From: an uncultured Oxalobacter sp.
Lineage (GTDB): Bacteria > Pseudomonadota > Gammaproteobacteria > Burkholderiales > Burkholderiaceae_D
Reading direction: 5' to 3'
Length of the DNA stretch: 64,000 nucleotides
Assembly: GCA_934277985.1 (NCBI GenBank)
Contig: CAKQWF010000005.1
Location: forward strand, 62,001 to 126,000
The notes beneath the pieces were generated by a model. The model was not told the origin of the DNA. It made no database searches and saw nothing but the letters and a program-made list of their open reading frames with translations. The stretch's first letter is position 1; each line of letters begins with the position of its first letter. The position numbers and the translations under genes are program-made. Below, piece by piece: positions 18,178 through 25,896 of this stretch.

Positions 18178-19467
18178 TCATGGTCCGGTATCGTCGATCA
18201 GCGGTGCCAGCAATTCGAGAGTACGTCTTGTTGCACCGTGCTGTCTTTGTGCGAATGCGCGTGCGCATTCTCCCATGTCTTGCCGTCGGATGTCGTCCAG
18301 GAGTAATGCATTGGCTTGTTGCATCATTTCATGTGCCGAATGGATGCGGATGGCTGCGTTGTCTGTGATGGCATCGGCCGTTATCGCCTCGAAATTGAAG
18401 GTGTGCGGGCCAACCAGTACCGGTTTGCCGACAGCGCAGGCTTCGATCAGGTTTTGACCTCCCAGTTTTTCGAGACTTCCTCCGATGAAGGCGAGATCGC
18501 AAGCTGCATAGTACATGAACATTTCTCCCATGGAATCGCCCAGCAGGATACGCACGTCCGAAGAAACGGTGCATTGCGACATATTGCCCAGTGCCGATCG
18601 TCTGGTCATGGCGATGCCGCGGTTTTCGATCATGCGCGCGACATCGTCGAAACGCTGTGGATGTCGCGGAACCAGCAGCAGTAGGGCATTTCCGGCCAGT
18701 TCTTCGATTGCGTCGAGAATCTGTATTTCTTCTCCGTCACGTGTACTGGCGCACATCAGTACGGGCCGGTTGCCGATCGAACGACGCAGGCGGAGTCCTT
18801 TTTCCAGTGTGCCGGGAGGTGGTGTGATGTCGAACTTGACGCTGCCGGTCACTGCGATATGCGTGCTGCCGAATTGGGCCAGCCGGTTAGCGTCGGTTTG
18901 TGTCTGTGCGGCGACAACGGAAAATCCGTTTGCCGCTTCCTGCATGATGGAACGGAGTTTCATGCCCTTTTTCAGGGAACGTTCCGACAATCTGGCATTG
19001 ACCAGTGCCAGCGGGACATGATGCCTGACACATTGCCGGATGAGATTGGGCCATATTTCGGTTTCAAGCAAAATACACATGCATGGACGGTAATGCTCGA
19101 TGATACGACGCATCATGGTGTTGGTATCGTAAGGCAGATATGCCTGAATCAGACGGCCTGCCTGTTTTTCGGCGCAAAACAGTTCTTCTCCGGTGGCACG
19201 GCCTGTCGGTGTCATGTGCGTCAACAGGATATCCGATGCCGGAAAACGGGTCATCAGTGCCTTGACGAGCGGTTCGGCCGCACGTGTTTCGCCGACCGAT
19301 ACAGCATGTACCCAGATCCGTTGTGACGCGGCAGGTACCGGTGGATAGAAACCGAGACGCTCGGCGATATGATGCCGGTAACCCGGTTCCTTGCGCCCGC
19401 GCCAGTAAAGCCTGAACAGGGCAAGCGGCAGGATCAGCCACCACAGGATGGAATACAGAAGTCTCAT
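18178..19467 (-). CDS. waaA: 3-deoxy-D-manno-octulosonic-acid transferase
   Basis: A 429-residue GT30 enzyme (KdtA) that transfers Kdo to lipid IVA. It has an N-terminal membrane anchor (LLYSILWWLILPLALFRLY), the WVHAVSVGE block with the catalytic glutamate, LLETEIWPNL, and a C-terminal GGSLEKLGGQNLIEACAVG block. The open frame continues 30 codons upstream, but ATG 19467 gives the family N-terminus. It stands alone, converging with the kinase gene 4 bp away. LPS genes lpxC, hldE1 and lapAB also occur in this window. Confidence 0.95.
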   Translation of the reverse strand: MRLLYSILWWLILPLALFRLYWRGRKEPGYRHHIAERLGFYPPVPAASQRIWVHAVSVGETRAAEPLVKALMTRFPASDILLTHMTPTGRATGEELFCAEKQAGRLIQAYLPYDTNTMMRRIIEHYRPCMCILLETEIWPNLIRQCVRHHVPLALVNARLSERSLKKGMKLRSIMQEAANGFSVVAAQTQTDANRLAQFGSTHIAVTGSVKFDITPPPGTLEKGLRLRRSIGNRPVLMCASTRDGEEIQILDAIEELAGNALLLLVPRHPQRFDDVARMIENRGIAMTRRSALGNMSQCTVSSDVRILLGDSMGEMFMYYAACDLAFIGGSLEKLGGQNLIEACAVGKPVLVGPHTFNFEAITADAITDNAAIRIHSAHEMMQQANALLLDDIRRQDMGECARAFAQRQHGATRRTLELLAPLIDDTGP

Positions 19468-19710
19468 GGCATCATTTCGGAATTGGACAGGCAGTATTAT
19501 CCTTGAAATCGGAGAAGGTATGGTATGCGGCGAGGATGGCATACAAAAAATTTTCACCGGTTACCCGATTGATTTTTACAAAGTACAATATGGCTATGGT
19601 CGGTATCCGGCGGGAAACAGGCGGCCGGATATCGTACGGGGCTGGCCGGACAGAACGCCGGAAGGCGGCTGTCTGCATACCTGACGACGGGCAAGTTTAT
19701 CGGGGTCGCT

Positions 19711-20505
19711 ATGGAACTTCGTATTGCAACTTACAATATTCACAAAGGGGCATCGATCGATCACCGGCCAATCATTCAGGAACTGAAACGGTCCATCCGC
19801 TCGTTGAGCGCGGATGTCATTTTCCTGCAAGAGGTACAGGGACGCCACGATCTGATGACAAACCGCTATGCCCTGTTATGGCAGGATCGGGGGCAACATG
19901 CGTATCTGGCGGGCAACTCCCTGTATTGCGCCTATGGCAAGAATGCCGTCTATGAGCATGGGCATCATGGCAATGCATTGTTGAGCGCCTATCCGATCGT
20001 CTCGCAGTTCAATACCGATGTATCGGATCACGCGCTGGAGTCGAGGGGTATTCTGCATTGCGTTTTGCAGACGCCGGAGACGAAAGTATATTGCTATGTC
20101 ATTCATCTGGGATTGTTTAACGGCAGCCGGATCAGACAGACACATGCGCTGATCGACACGGTTCGGCGTTCCGCACCGGAAGATGCACCGGTCATCATCG
20201 CCGGTGATTTCAACGACTGGAACAACAATTTGTCCGACTTGTTGCGAAAAGCCTTGCGTGTCAAGGAAGTCTTCGACGAAATGGGCGAGCAGGAAGAGGG
20301 GAAGAAAACGTTTTTTCCGCGTCTCACCGGCAAGGTACCCAAACCGTTGCCGGCAAGAACCTTTCCGGCATTGTTTCCCTTTTTTCGTCTGGACAGGATT
20401 TATGTCCGTGGATTCAGGGTCGATTCGGCACGTGTCATGCAGGGCGCGCCATGGACGGCACTGTCGGATCATGCACCGCTGGTCGCGTCTTTGCGGACAG
20501 AATGA
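19711..20505 (+). CDS. Endonuclease/exonuclease/phosphatase family protein (YbhP-like)
   Basis: A 264-residue EEP-fold protein. Metal and catalytic motifs are ATYNIHKG, FLQEVQG, IHLGLFNGSR, GDFNDWN and SDHAPL. It lies 3 bp before clsB, the same pairing as ybhP-clsB in E. coli, suggesting a role with the cardiolipin synthase in phospholipid metabolism. Its substrate is not known, and a nuclease or phosphodiesterase activity is only implied by the fold. Confidence 0.85.
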   Translation: MELRIATYNIHKGASIDHRPIIQELKRSIRSLSADVIFLQEVQGRHDLMTNRYALLWQDRGQHAYLAGNSLYCAYGKNAVYEHGHHGNALLSAYPIVSQFNTDVSDHALESRGILHCVLQTPETKVYCYVIHLGLFNGSRIRQTHALIDTVRRSAPEDAPVIIAGDFNDWNNNLSDLLRKALRVKEVFDEMGEQEEGKKTFFPRLTGKVPKPLPARTFPALFPFFRLDRIYVRGFRVDSARVMQGAPWTALSDHAPLVASLRTE

Positions 20506-20508
20506 AGG

Positions 20509-21675
20509 ATGGACGGCGTCCATTACAATACATCACGCAATCATCTGGTTCTGTTGCAGAACGGGGATGATTTTTTCCCGTCACTGGTCGGTGCGATCAA
20601 TGATGCGGTTTCCGAAATTTATCTTGAAACGTACATCTTTTTTCCCGATGAAGTCGGCAGGCGCGTCATCGACGCCATGAAACGTGCGGTATCCAGAGGT
20701 GTTCAGGTACATGTCATCATCGACTGGCTGGGTACAGGGCCGCGAGTGTGCCGGCTGTTGACAAGGGAGTTCAGTCAGTCCGGTATCCAGTATCACATCT
20801 TCAACAGCTGGTTCAGGCGCGGGTTCGTCCGGTTGCACCGGAAACTGTGTGTTGTCGATCGGGACATCGCATTTGTCGGTGGCATCAATATTCTGAGCGA
20901 CTGGCGTTACGACTATAACCGGAAACAGATGTTATCGTCGCCAAGACAGGACTTTGCTGTACGGGTGGACGGTATGCTGTCGATGCTGATTTACCAGGAA
21001 GCGATCCGGTTGTGGGAGCAAACCGGAAAACTGACCTTGTGGGAGCGTTTCGACCGGTATCGCACGTTTTACCGGCGGCACAGGCATGTCCGCACGCGCA
21101 TGGTGTTGTCCAGCTTTATCGTACGGGACAATTTCAGAAACAGACGAACCATCCAGAAAGCCTATCTCAAGGCCATGGGAATGGCCCGACGGCAGATTTT
21201 GCTGGTTACGCCCTATTTCGCACCCGGGCGGCGTTTCAGGAATGCGCTGGCTTCCGCGGCATCGCGTGGTGTGGAAGTGATTCTGTTGATCGGAAGCGGG
21301 GAATTCTGGGTGCAGGATTCGGTGGCGCAGGCTTTTTATCCAAAGCTGCTTTCCAGCGGAGTCAAGGTGTATGAGTACAGGAAAACCCAGTTGCATGGCA
21401 AGGTGGCGGTCATTGATGACCGGTGGGCTACCGTAGGATCGAGCAACTGTGACGGCCTGAGTCTGTTTCTCAATCATGAAGCCAATATCGTCGTTCGTGA
21501 CGAGGAGTTTGCCGGCGAACTGAAAAGACGGATAGAGACAGCAATTATGGAAGCCGAACCTGTGGGCGAGCGCAGCTTCATGAATCGTCCATGGTACCGG
21601 CGCTTCTGGTACGGGACAGCCTTTCTGATTTATCGTTTTGTCATGCGGGTGATTACCTGGGGAGATTACAACTGA
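20509..21675 (+). CDS. clsB: Cardiolipin synthase B
   Basis: A 388-residue phospholipase-D-superfamily protein with two HKD motifs: His110/Lys112/Asp117 (HRKLCVVD) and His296/Lys298/Asp303 (HGKVAVID). It lacks the two N-terminal membrane segments of ClsA-type enzymes, placing it in the ClsB group. A short hydrophobic C-terminus is present (FLIYRFVMRVITWG). Its ribosome binding site AAGGA overlaps the upstream stop, so it is co-translated with the EEP gene. Confidence 0.9.
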   Translation: MDGVHYNTSRNHLVLLQNGDDFFPSLVGAINDAVSEIYLETYIFFPDEVGRRVIDAMKRAVSRGVQVHVIIDWLGTGPRVCRLLTREFSQSGIQYHIFNSWFRRGFVRLHRKLCVVDRDIAFVGGINILSDWRYDYNRKQMLSSPRQDFAVRVDGMLSMLIYQEAIRLWEQTGKLTLWERFDRYRTFYRRHRHVRTRMVLSSFIVRDNFRNRRTIQKAYLKAMGMARRQILLVTPYFAPGRRFRNALASAASRGVEVILLIGSGEFWVQDSVAQAFYPKLLSSGVKVYEYRKTQLHGKVAVIDDRWATVGSSNCDGLSLFLNHEANIVVRDEEFAGELKRRIETAIMEAEPVGERSFMNRPWYRRFWYGTAFLIYRFVMRVITWGDYN

Positions 21676-21717
21676 TCCGGACAAAGGCTATCCTGTTTCG
21701 GATGTTCCCTGTAAAAT
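21666..21717 (+). promoter_or_regulatory. Candidate promoters of rnpB
   Basis: TTACAA (21666-21671), a 17-bp spacer and TATCCT (21689-21694) form one candidate. A second -10-like TAAAAT (21712-21717) would place the start close to the RNase P RNA 5' end. I cannot decide between them. Confidence 0.4.
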
Positions 21718-21724
21718 GCGCCGT

Positions 21725-22053
21725 GAAGAAGCAGGCCAGACAGTCGCCGGTTTCCGGATTCATGCCGGGAACGGGAGGAAGGTCCGGACACCACAGGACA
21801 GGGTGACGGTTAACGGCCGTCCGTCGAAAACCGCAAGGCATAAGACGAGGAACAGGGCCACAGAGACGAGCGTATTAGGTTACGGTGAAACGCGGCAACC
21901 TCCACCTGGTGCAATTCCAAATAGGCACGCATTGATGTGGTCCGCGGAGCGTGTGGGTAGGAAGCTTGAGCGCCGGAGTAATCCGGCGCCTAGATGAATG
22001 ACTGTCATAGTGCCTCGGCACCGTAACAGAATCCGGCCTATCGGCCTGCTTTT
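21725..22053 (+). ncRNA. rnpB: RNase P RNA (class A, beta type)
   Basis: Conserved landmarks run in order: CAGACAGTCGCC near the 5' end, GAGGAAGGTCCGGACACCAC, ACAGGGTGACGG, GGTGAAACGCGGCAACCTCC, CAATTCCAAATAGGC, GATGAATGACTGTCATAG and ACAGAATCCGGCCTATCGGC. The 5' GAAGCAGGCC pairs with the 3' GGCCTGCTTT to form helix P1, which sets the approximate ends. This is the catalytic RNA of tRNA 5' maturation. The ends are accurate to a few bases only. Confidence 0.95.
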
Positions 22054-22080
22054 TCCATTTCTTTTTCTTCCTTTCAAAAT

Positions 22081-22106
22081 GGTCAGAATGCCATCTGACC
22101 GTTTTT
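22081..22106 (+). terminator. Terminator downstream of rnpB
   Basis: GGTCAGA (22081-22087) pairs with TCTGACC (22094-22100) across ATGCCA, followed by GTTTTT. Confidence 0.82.
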
Positions 22107-22197
22107 CATGATTTTCCTGTTTTTATCCCCTGTAAAGTGCAAAACGCTTTTGCGTTGTATCTGTCGATGTGCAAGTGTAAAGCGTTTGATTTTGTAT

Positions 22198-22211
22198 AAA
22201 TACATGTATTT
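22198..22211. repeat. 14-bp palindrome upstream of mraZ
   Basis: AAATACATGTATTT is a perfect palindrome. It sits in a longer imperfect one (about 22194-22215). A protein-binding site is possible; no known box is recognised. Confidence 0.5.
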
Positions 22212-22221
22212 GTATCATGTT

Positions 22222-22238
22222 GCGCATTCAATATGCGC
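22222..22238. repeat. Inverted repeat GCGCAT/ATGCGC upstream of mraZ
   Basis: GCGCAT (22222-22227) and ATGCGC (22233-22238) flank TCAAT. It lies 11 bp after the 14-bp palindrome. Confidence 0.4.
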
Positions 22239-22345
22239 GATAAGTCGTTAATTTATTTGAAAATTTATTTGTGTCGCGTGATTTGTTCGCTTCTCTAAGT
22301 CGTTGACTTCATTGAAAAAACCGGGATTTGTTAACAAAAAATCAC

Positions 22346-22374
22346 TTGACCATGCATGGAGCATCTAATAAAGT
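22346..22374 (+). promoter_or_regulatory. Candidate promoter of the dcw cluster
   Basis: TTGACC (22346-22351), a 17-bp spacer and TAAAGT (22369-22374). The -10 element runs directly into the MraZ box array. Confidence 0.5.
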
Positions 22375-22408
22375 GGGTAAAAGTGTGGAATTGTGTTTGT
22401 TTGTGGGA
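22374..22408 (+). promoter_or_regulatory. MraZ-binding direct repeats
   Basis: Four half-sites spaced exactly 10 bp apart start at 22374 (TGGGT), 22384 (TGTGG), 22394 (TGTTT) and 22404 (TGGGA). This is the TGGGN-N5 pattern bound by MraZ in other bacteria; the two outer copies are intact and the two inner ones degenerate. Autoregulation of the dcw cluster by MraZ is inferred. Confidence 0.7.
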
Positions 22409-22460
22409 TAAATTTTCGAATTTCCGATAAATATTTCAAACCGGCAAGAAGGATATTGCA

Positions 22461-22889
22461 GTGTTTCAGGGGTCTTCATCTGTCAGTCTGGATGCCAAGG
22501 GAAGGATGGTTGTCCCGGTAAAGCATCGTGACGTACTCGCACTTCAGTGCGAGGGACGGATGACGCTGACGCGCCATCCTCATGGCTGCCTGTTGCTGTT
22601 TCCCCGGCCGGTTTGGGAAAGTCATCGTGAAAAAATCGCGGCATGGCCGATGTCGGCACGTGTGTGGCAGCGTATTTTCCTTGGCAGTGCATCGGACGTG
22701 GAAATGGATTCCGCCGGACGTATTCTGATTCCGCCGGAATTGCGAAAAGCGGCCGGTTTGTCCCGCGATGTGATGTTGCTGGGAATGGGCAGCCATTTTG
22801 AGGTATGGGATGCCGTGAAGTTGCAGGAAAACGAAGCCGAGGCGATTGCGGCCGGTATGCCGGAAGCCTTGCAGGATTTTTCGTTTTGA
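22461..22889 (+). CDS. mraZ: Transcriptional regulator MraZ
   Basis: A 142-residue protein with two SpoVT/AbrB-like half-domains: [19 protein letters not shown] near residues 6-24 and [18 protein letters not shown] near 74-92. It is the first gene of the cell-division cluster and represses its own promoter in other bacteria. It starts with GTG at 22461, 9 bp after AAGAAGGA. Adjacent TGGGN repeats support autoregulation. Confidence 0.96.
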   Translation: MFQGSSSVSLDAKGRMVVPVKHRDVLALQCEGRMTLTRHPHGCLLLFPRPVWESHREKIAAWPMSARVWQRIFLGSASDVEMDSAGRILIPPELRKAAGLSRDVMLLGMGSHFEVWDAVKLQENEAEAIAAGMPEALQDFSF

Positions 22890-22908
22890 TATGTCGGAGT
22901 GAACGGAA

Positions 22909-23868
22909 TTGCCTGAACTGACTCATGATCCGGTATTGCTCAACGAGGCTGTCGATGCACTCGATATTCGCGGAAATCGTGCGGATGGCATTTATCTGGA
23001 CGGTACATTCGGAAGAGGCGGACACAGCAGGCTGATTCTGGAAAAACTGGGACGAAAAGGAAAACTGATCGCATTCGACAAGGATCCGGAAGCCGTTGCC
23101 GTTGCAAGGCGTATCGATGACCCGAGGTTCGAGATAGTACACGGCAGCTTTGCTGGACTGGATATCGTCCTGGCGGAAAAGGGAATCGACACGATAGACG
23201 GTGTCTTGCTGGATCTGGGTATTTCGTCGCCTCAGGTTGAAGATGCCGGGCGAGGGTTCAGCTTTTTGCATGACGGTCCGCTGGATATGCGAATGGATCC
23301 GTCACGAGGCATGTCGGCGCGGGAATGGCTCGCTGTCGAGCGTGAGGAAAAAATTGCGGAGGTGATTCATCAGTATGGGGAAGAACGGTTTGCTTTTCAG
23401 ATTGCAAAGGAGATTGTTGCTGGCCGGGCCAGGCAGCCCATTGATCGTACGAAGCAACTTGCAGAGATCGTGGCAAGGGCAGTCAAGACTTTTGAAAAGG
23501 GCAAAAATCCGGCAACCCGTACCTTTCAGGCTATACGGATTTACATCAACCGAGAGCTTGAGGAGCTGGAAATAGGACTGGAAAAGGCTTGGCAGCATCT
23601 GGCGACGGGCGGAAGAATGGCGGTGATCAGTTTCCATTCGCTGGAAGACAGGATCGTCAAAAGATTTTTCGCGGAGAAGTCGGTGGTGCAGATGCCGGAT
23701 CGGCGTGTGCCGGTGCGTGCCAGTGAATTGCCACAGCCGGAAATGAAACGACTCGGCAAGGTGAAGCCTTCCGTGGCAGAGATACATGACAATGCCAGGG
23801 CGCGTTCCGCCATTTTGCGTATCGCATCGCGTATTGCGCGGGCAAGGGGGAATGAACATGCGTATTAG
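22909..23868 (+). CDS. rsmH: 16S rRNA (cytosine1402-N4)-methyltransferase
   Basis: A 319-residue MraW/RsmH enzyme. The SAM-binding motif LDGTFGRGGHS is at residues 30-40, followed by LLDLGISSPQ and KRFF. The only usable start is TTG 22909, 9 bp after GGAG (22896-22899); no ATG or GTG gives the family N-terminus MPELTHDPVLLNE. The gene overlaps ftsL by 11 bp. Confidence 0.95.
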   Translation: MPELTHDPVLLNEAVDALDIRGNRADGIYLDGTFGRGGHSRLILEKLGRKGKLIAFDKDPEAVAVARRIDDPRFEIVHGSFAGLDIVLAEKGIDTIDGVLLDLGISSPQVEDAGRGFSFLHDGPLDMRMDPSRGMSAREWLAVEREEKIAEVIHQYGEERFAFQIAKEIVAGRARQPIDRTKQLAEIVARAVKTFEKGKNPATRTFQAIRIYINRELEELEIGLEKAWQHLATGGRMAVISFHSLEDRIVKRFFAEKSVVQMPDRRVPVRASELPQPEMKRLGKVKPSVAEIHDNARARSAILRIASRIARARGNEHAY

Positions 23869-24130
23869 GCTGCCCTTTGTACTGGCGTTGTTGCTGGGAT
23901 TGTCCGCGCTGGCACTGGTCAACTCACAGTATCAGGCACGCAAGCTCTTTATCGAGCTGGAATTTGCGCAGATGCAGACACGCCAGCTGGAAATCGAATG
24001 GTCGCAATTGCAGCTGAAACAGTCCACCCTGAGCAAGCATGCAAGAATCGAGGAAAAGGCTGTCAACGAATTGAACATGACCCGGGTTACGCCGGCCAAC
24101 ACGCATTTTCTGAAGGTGACGGCGCCATGA
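23858..24130 (+). CDS. ftsL: Cell division protein FtsL
   Basis: A 90-residue bitopic membrane protein: a short cytoplasmic tail, a transmembrane helix at about residues 5-22, then a coiled coil (residues 28-70) for pairing with FtsB. The in-frame ATGs at 23852 and 23858 both follow AGGGGGAA; the second has better spacing. It overlaps rsmH and ends inside the ftsI start. Identity rests on topology and position, since FtsL sequences vary. Confidence 0.9.
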   Translation: MRIRLPFVLALLLGLSALALVNSQYQARKLFIELEFAQMQTRQLEIEWSQLQLKQSTLSKHARIEEKAVNELNMTRVTPANTHFLKVTAP

Positions 24131-25896
24131 TGAGCAAGATGAAATTTCTGAAAAATCCGCGTGTGGCCGCTGCCAAGGGGGTATCGTTTTCCGCGAATCC
24201 GGAATTGAAGGTCAGTCTGTCGCCTTTCCGTTCTCGTCTGGTTCTTTTTCTGCTGTTTCTGGCGTTTGTCGGTCTGATCGCCCGTGCCTTGTGGTTGCAG
24301 GGGATATCGACCGATTTTCTGCGGCGTCAGGGTGAATCAAGATATGCGCGAACACTGGAATTGCCGGCCACCCGCGGGAAAATTCTGGACAGGAACGGTC
24401 ATGTGCTGGCTTCCAGCGTACCGGTCAAGGCGATATGGGCCATTCCGGAAGATGTGCTGACACAGCCGAAAGAAAAGATTTCCAGACTGGCGTCGTTGCT
24501 GGGCATGAGTGAGAAGGCCTTGTATGCCAGACTGGATTCCGACCGCAGTTTCGTTTACCTGAAACGTCAGGTGGACAACGAAGTGGCCGATGAGATCGTC
24601 AAACTCGGAATCACGGGTATCCAGACAAGGAAAGAATACAAGCGCTTTTACCCTGAGGGCGAAGTGATGGCTCACGTCGTCGGTTTCACCAATGTCGAGG
24701 ATGCCGGTCAGGAAGGCATCGAGCTGGCTTCCCAGAACGTACTGGCCGGGGTCAATGGCAGTCGACGGGTCATCAAGGATCGCCTGGGCCATATCGTGGA
24801 AGACATTCGTGCGGTACGCGAACCTGTCGACGGCAAGGATCTGGTGCTGTCCATCGACAGCAAATTGCAATATATCGCATACAAATACCTGAGCGAAGCG
24901 ATCGAAAAACACAAGGCAAAGGCCGGTAGCGTGCTGGTGCTCGATACCCGGACAGGGGAGGTGCTGGCGATGGTCAACATGCCCAGTTTCAATCCGAACG
25001 ATCGTCGGCACCTGACAGGGTCGCAGCTCAGAAATCGTGTCATGACGGATACATTCGAACCGGGTTCCATCATGAAACCGTTTACGGTCGCACTGGCGCT
25101 GGAAAAAGGAAAAGTCAGACCGACGACGATGATTCCGACGGGGACGGGACGAATGACGATCGGGACGGCGACGATCGGGGATACACATTCCAACGGGACG
25201 ATTTCCGTCGCGCAGGTTATCGAAAAGTCATCCAATATCGGTACGGCCAAGATCGCCTTGCAGATGCAGCCGCAGGAAATGTGGGAGATGTTCACTTCCG
25301 TCGGTTTCGGACAGCAGCCGCGATACGGTTTCCCGGGGGCGGTGGCCGGTCGGGTACGTCCTTACAAGTCGTGGCGTCCGATCGAACAGGCGACCATGAG
25401 TTACGGGCACGGTATTTCGGTTTCGCTTTTCCAGATGGCGCAGTCCTACATGATTTTCGCACGGGACGGCGACATGATTCCGCTCACGTTCTTCAAGCGA
25501 GACGATATGCCGGCCGGCCGTCAGATCATTTCGGAAAAAACGGCGCGTGAAATGCGCCAGATGCTGGAAATGGTGACGGGAAACGAAGGAACTGCACGCC
25601 GTGCACAGGTTGCAGGGTATCGCGTGGCAGGTAAAACCGGCACGGCCTACAAGATCGAAAACGGACGGTATGTCCGCAAGTATGTCGGTTCGTTTGTCGG
25701 ATTTGCGCCGGCTTCTGATCCGCGCGTCATCATCGCCGTCATGATCGATGAACCGACTGTGGGTCATTACGGCGGTTCCGCAGCCGCGCCGGTTTTTTCG
25801 TCGGTGGCGGCAGATGTATTGCGTGCGATGAATATTTCACCCGATGCGCAGGTGGATGCACTGTTGTCGACGGATCAAGTGGCGAGGGTTGACTGA
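24127..25896 (+). CDS. ftsI: Septal peptidoglycan transpeptidase FtsI (PBP3)
   Basis: A 589-residue class B penicillin-binding protein for septal crosslinking. It has a transmembrane helix at about residues 37-58, a PBP dimerisation domain, then the transpeptidase motifs SxxK (Ser314-Ile-Met-Lys317), SSN (368-370) and KTG (503-505). The ATG at 24127 overlaps the ftsL stop; the open frame runs 43 codons upstream but overlaps most of ftsL. An alternative start is the next ATG at 24130. Confidence 0.96.
   Translation: MMSKMKFLKNPRVAAAKGVSFSANPELKVSLSPFRSRLVLFLLFLAFVGLIARALWLQGISTDFLRRQGESRYARTLELPATRGKILDRNGHVLASSVPVKAIWAIPEDVLTQPKEKISRLASLLGMSEKALYARLDSDRSFVYLKRQVDNEVADEIVKLGITGIQTRKEYKRFYPEGEVMAHVVGFTNVEDAGQEGIELASQNVLAGVNGSRRVIKDRLGHIVEDIRAVREPVDGKDLVLSIDSKLQYIAYKYLSEAIEKHKAKAGSVLVLDTRTGEVLAMVNMPSFNPNDRRHLTGSQLRNRVMTDTFEPGSIMKPFTVALALEKGKVRPTTMIPTGTGRMTIGTATIGDTHSNGTISVAQVIEKSSNIGTAKIALQMQPQEMWEMFTSVGFGQQPRYGFPGAVAGRVRPYKSWRPIEQATMSYGHGISVSLFQMAQSYMIFARDGDMIPLTFFKRDDMPAGRQIISEKTAREMRQMLEMVTGNEGTARRAQVAGYRVAGKTGTAYKIENGRYVRKYVGSFVGFAPASDPRVIIAVMIDEPTVGHYGGSAAAPVFSSVAADVLRAMNISPDAQVDALLSTDQVARVD

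Larger units (their letters stand above)
22054..22460. other. AT-rich intergenic region between rnpB and mraZ
   Basis: This 407-bp stretch has no credible gene. It holds the rnpB terminator (22081-22106), two palindromes (22198-22211 and 22222-22238), a promoter-like pair (22346-22374) and the MraZ box array (22374-22408). It is much richer in A+T than the flanking genes. Confidence 0.8.

Noticed and set aside
21716-21997. 93-codon open frame over rnpB
   Set aside because: The region carries all conserved RNase P RNA landmarks, so the frame is incidental.
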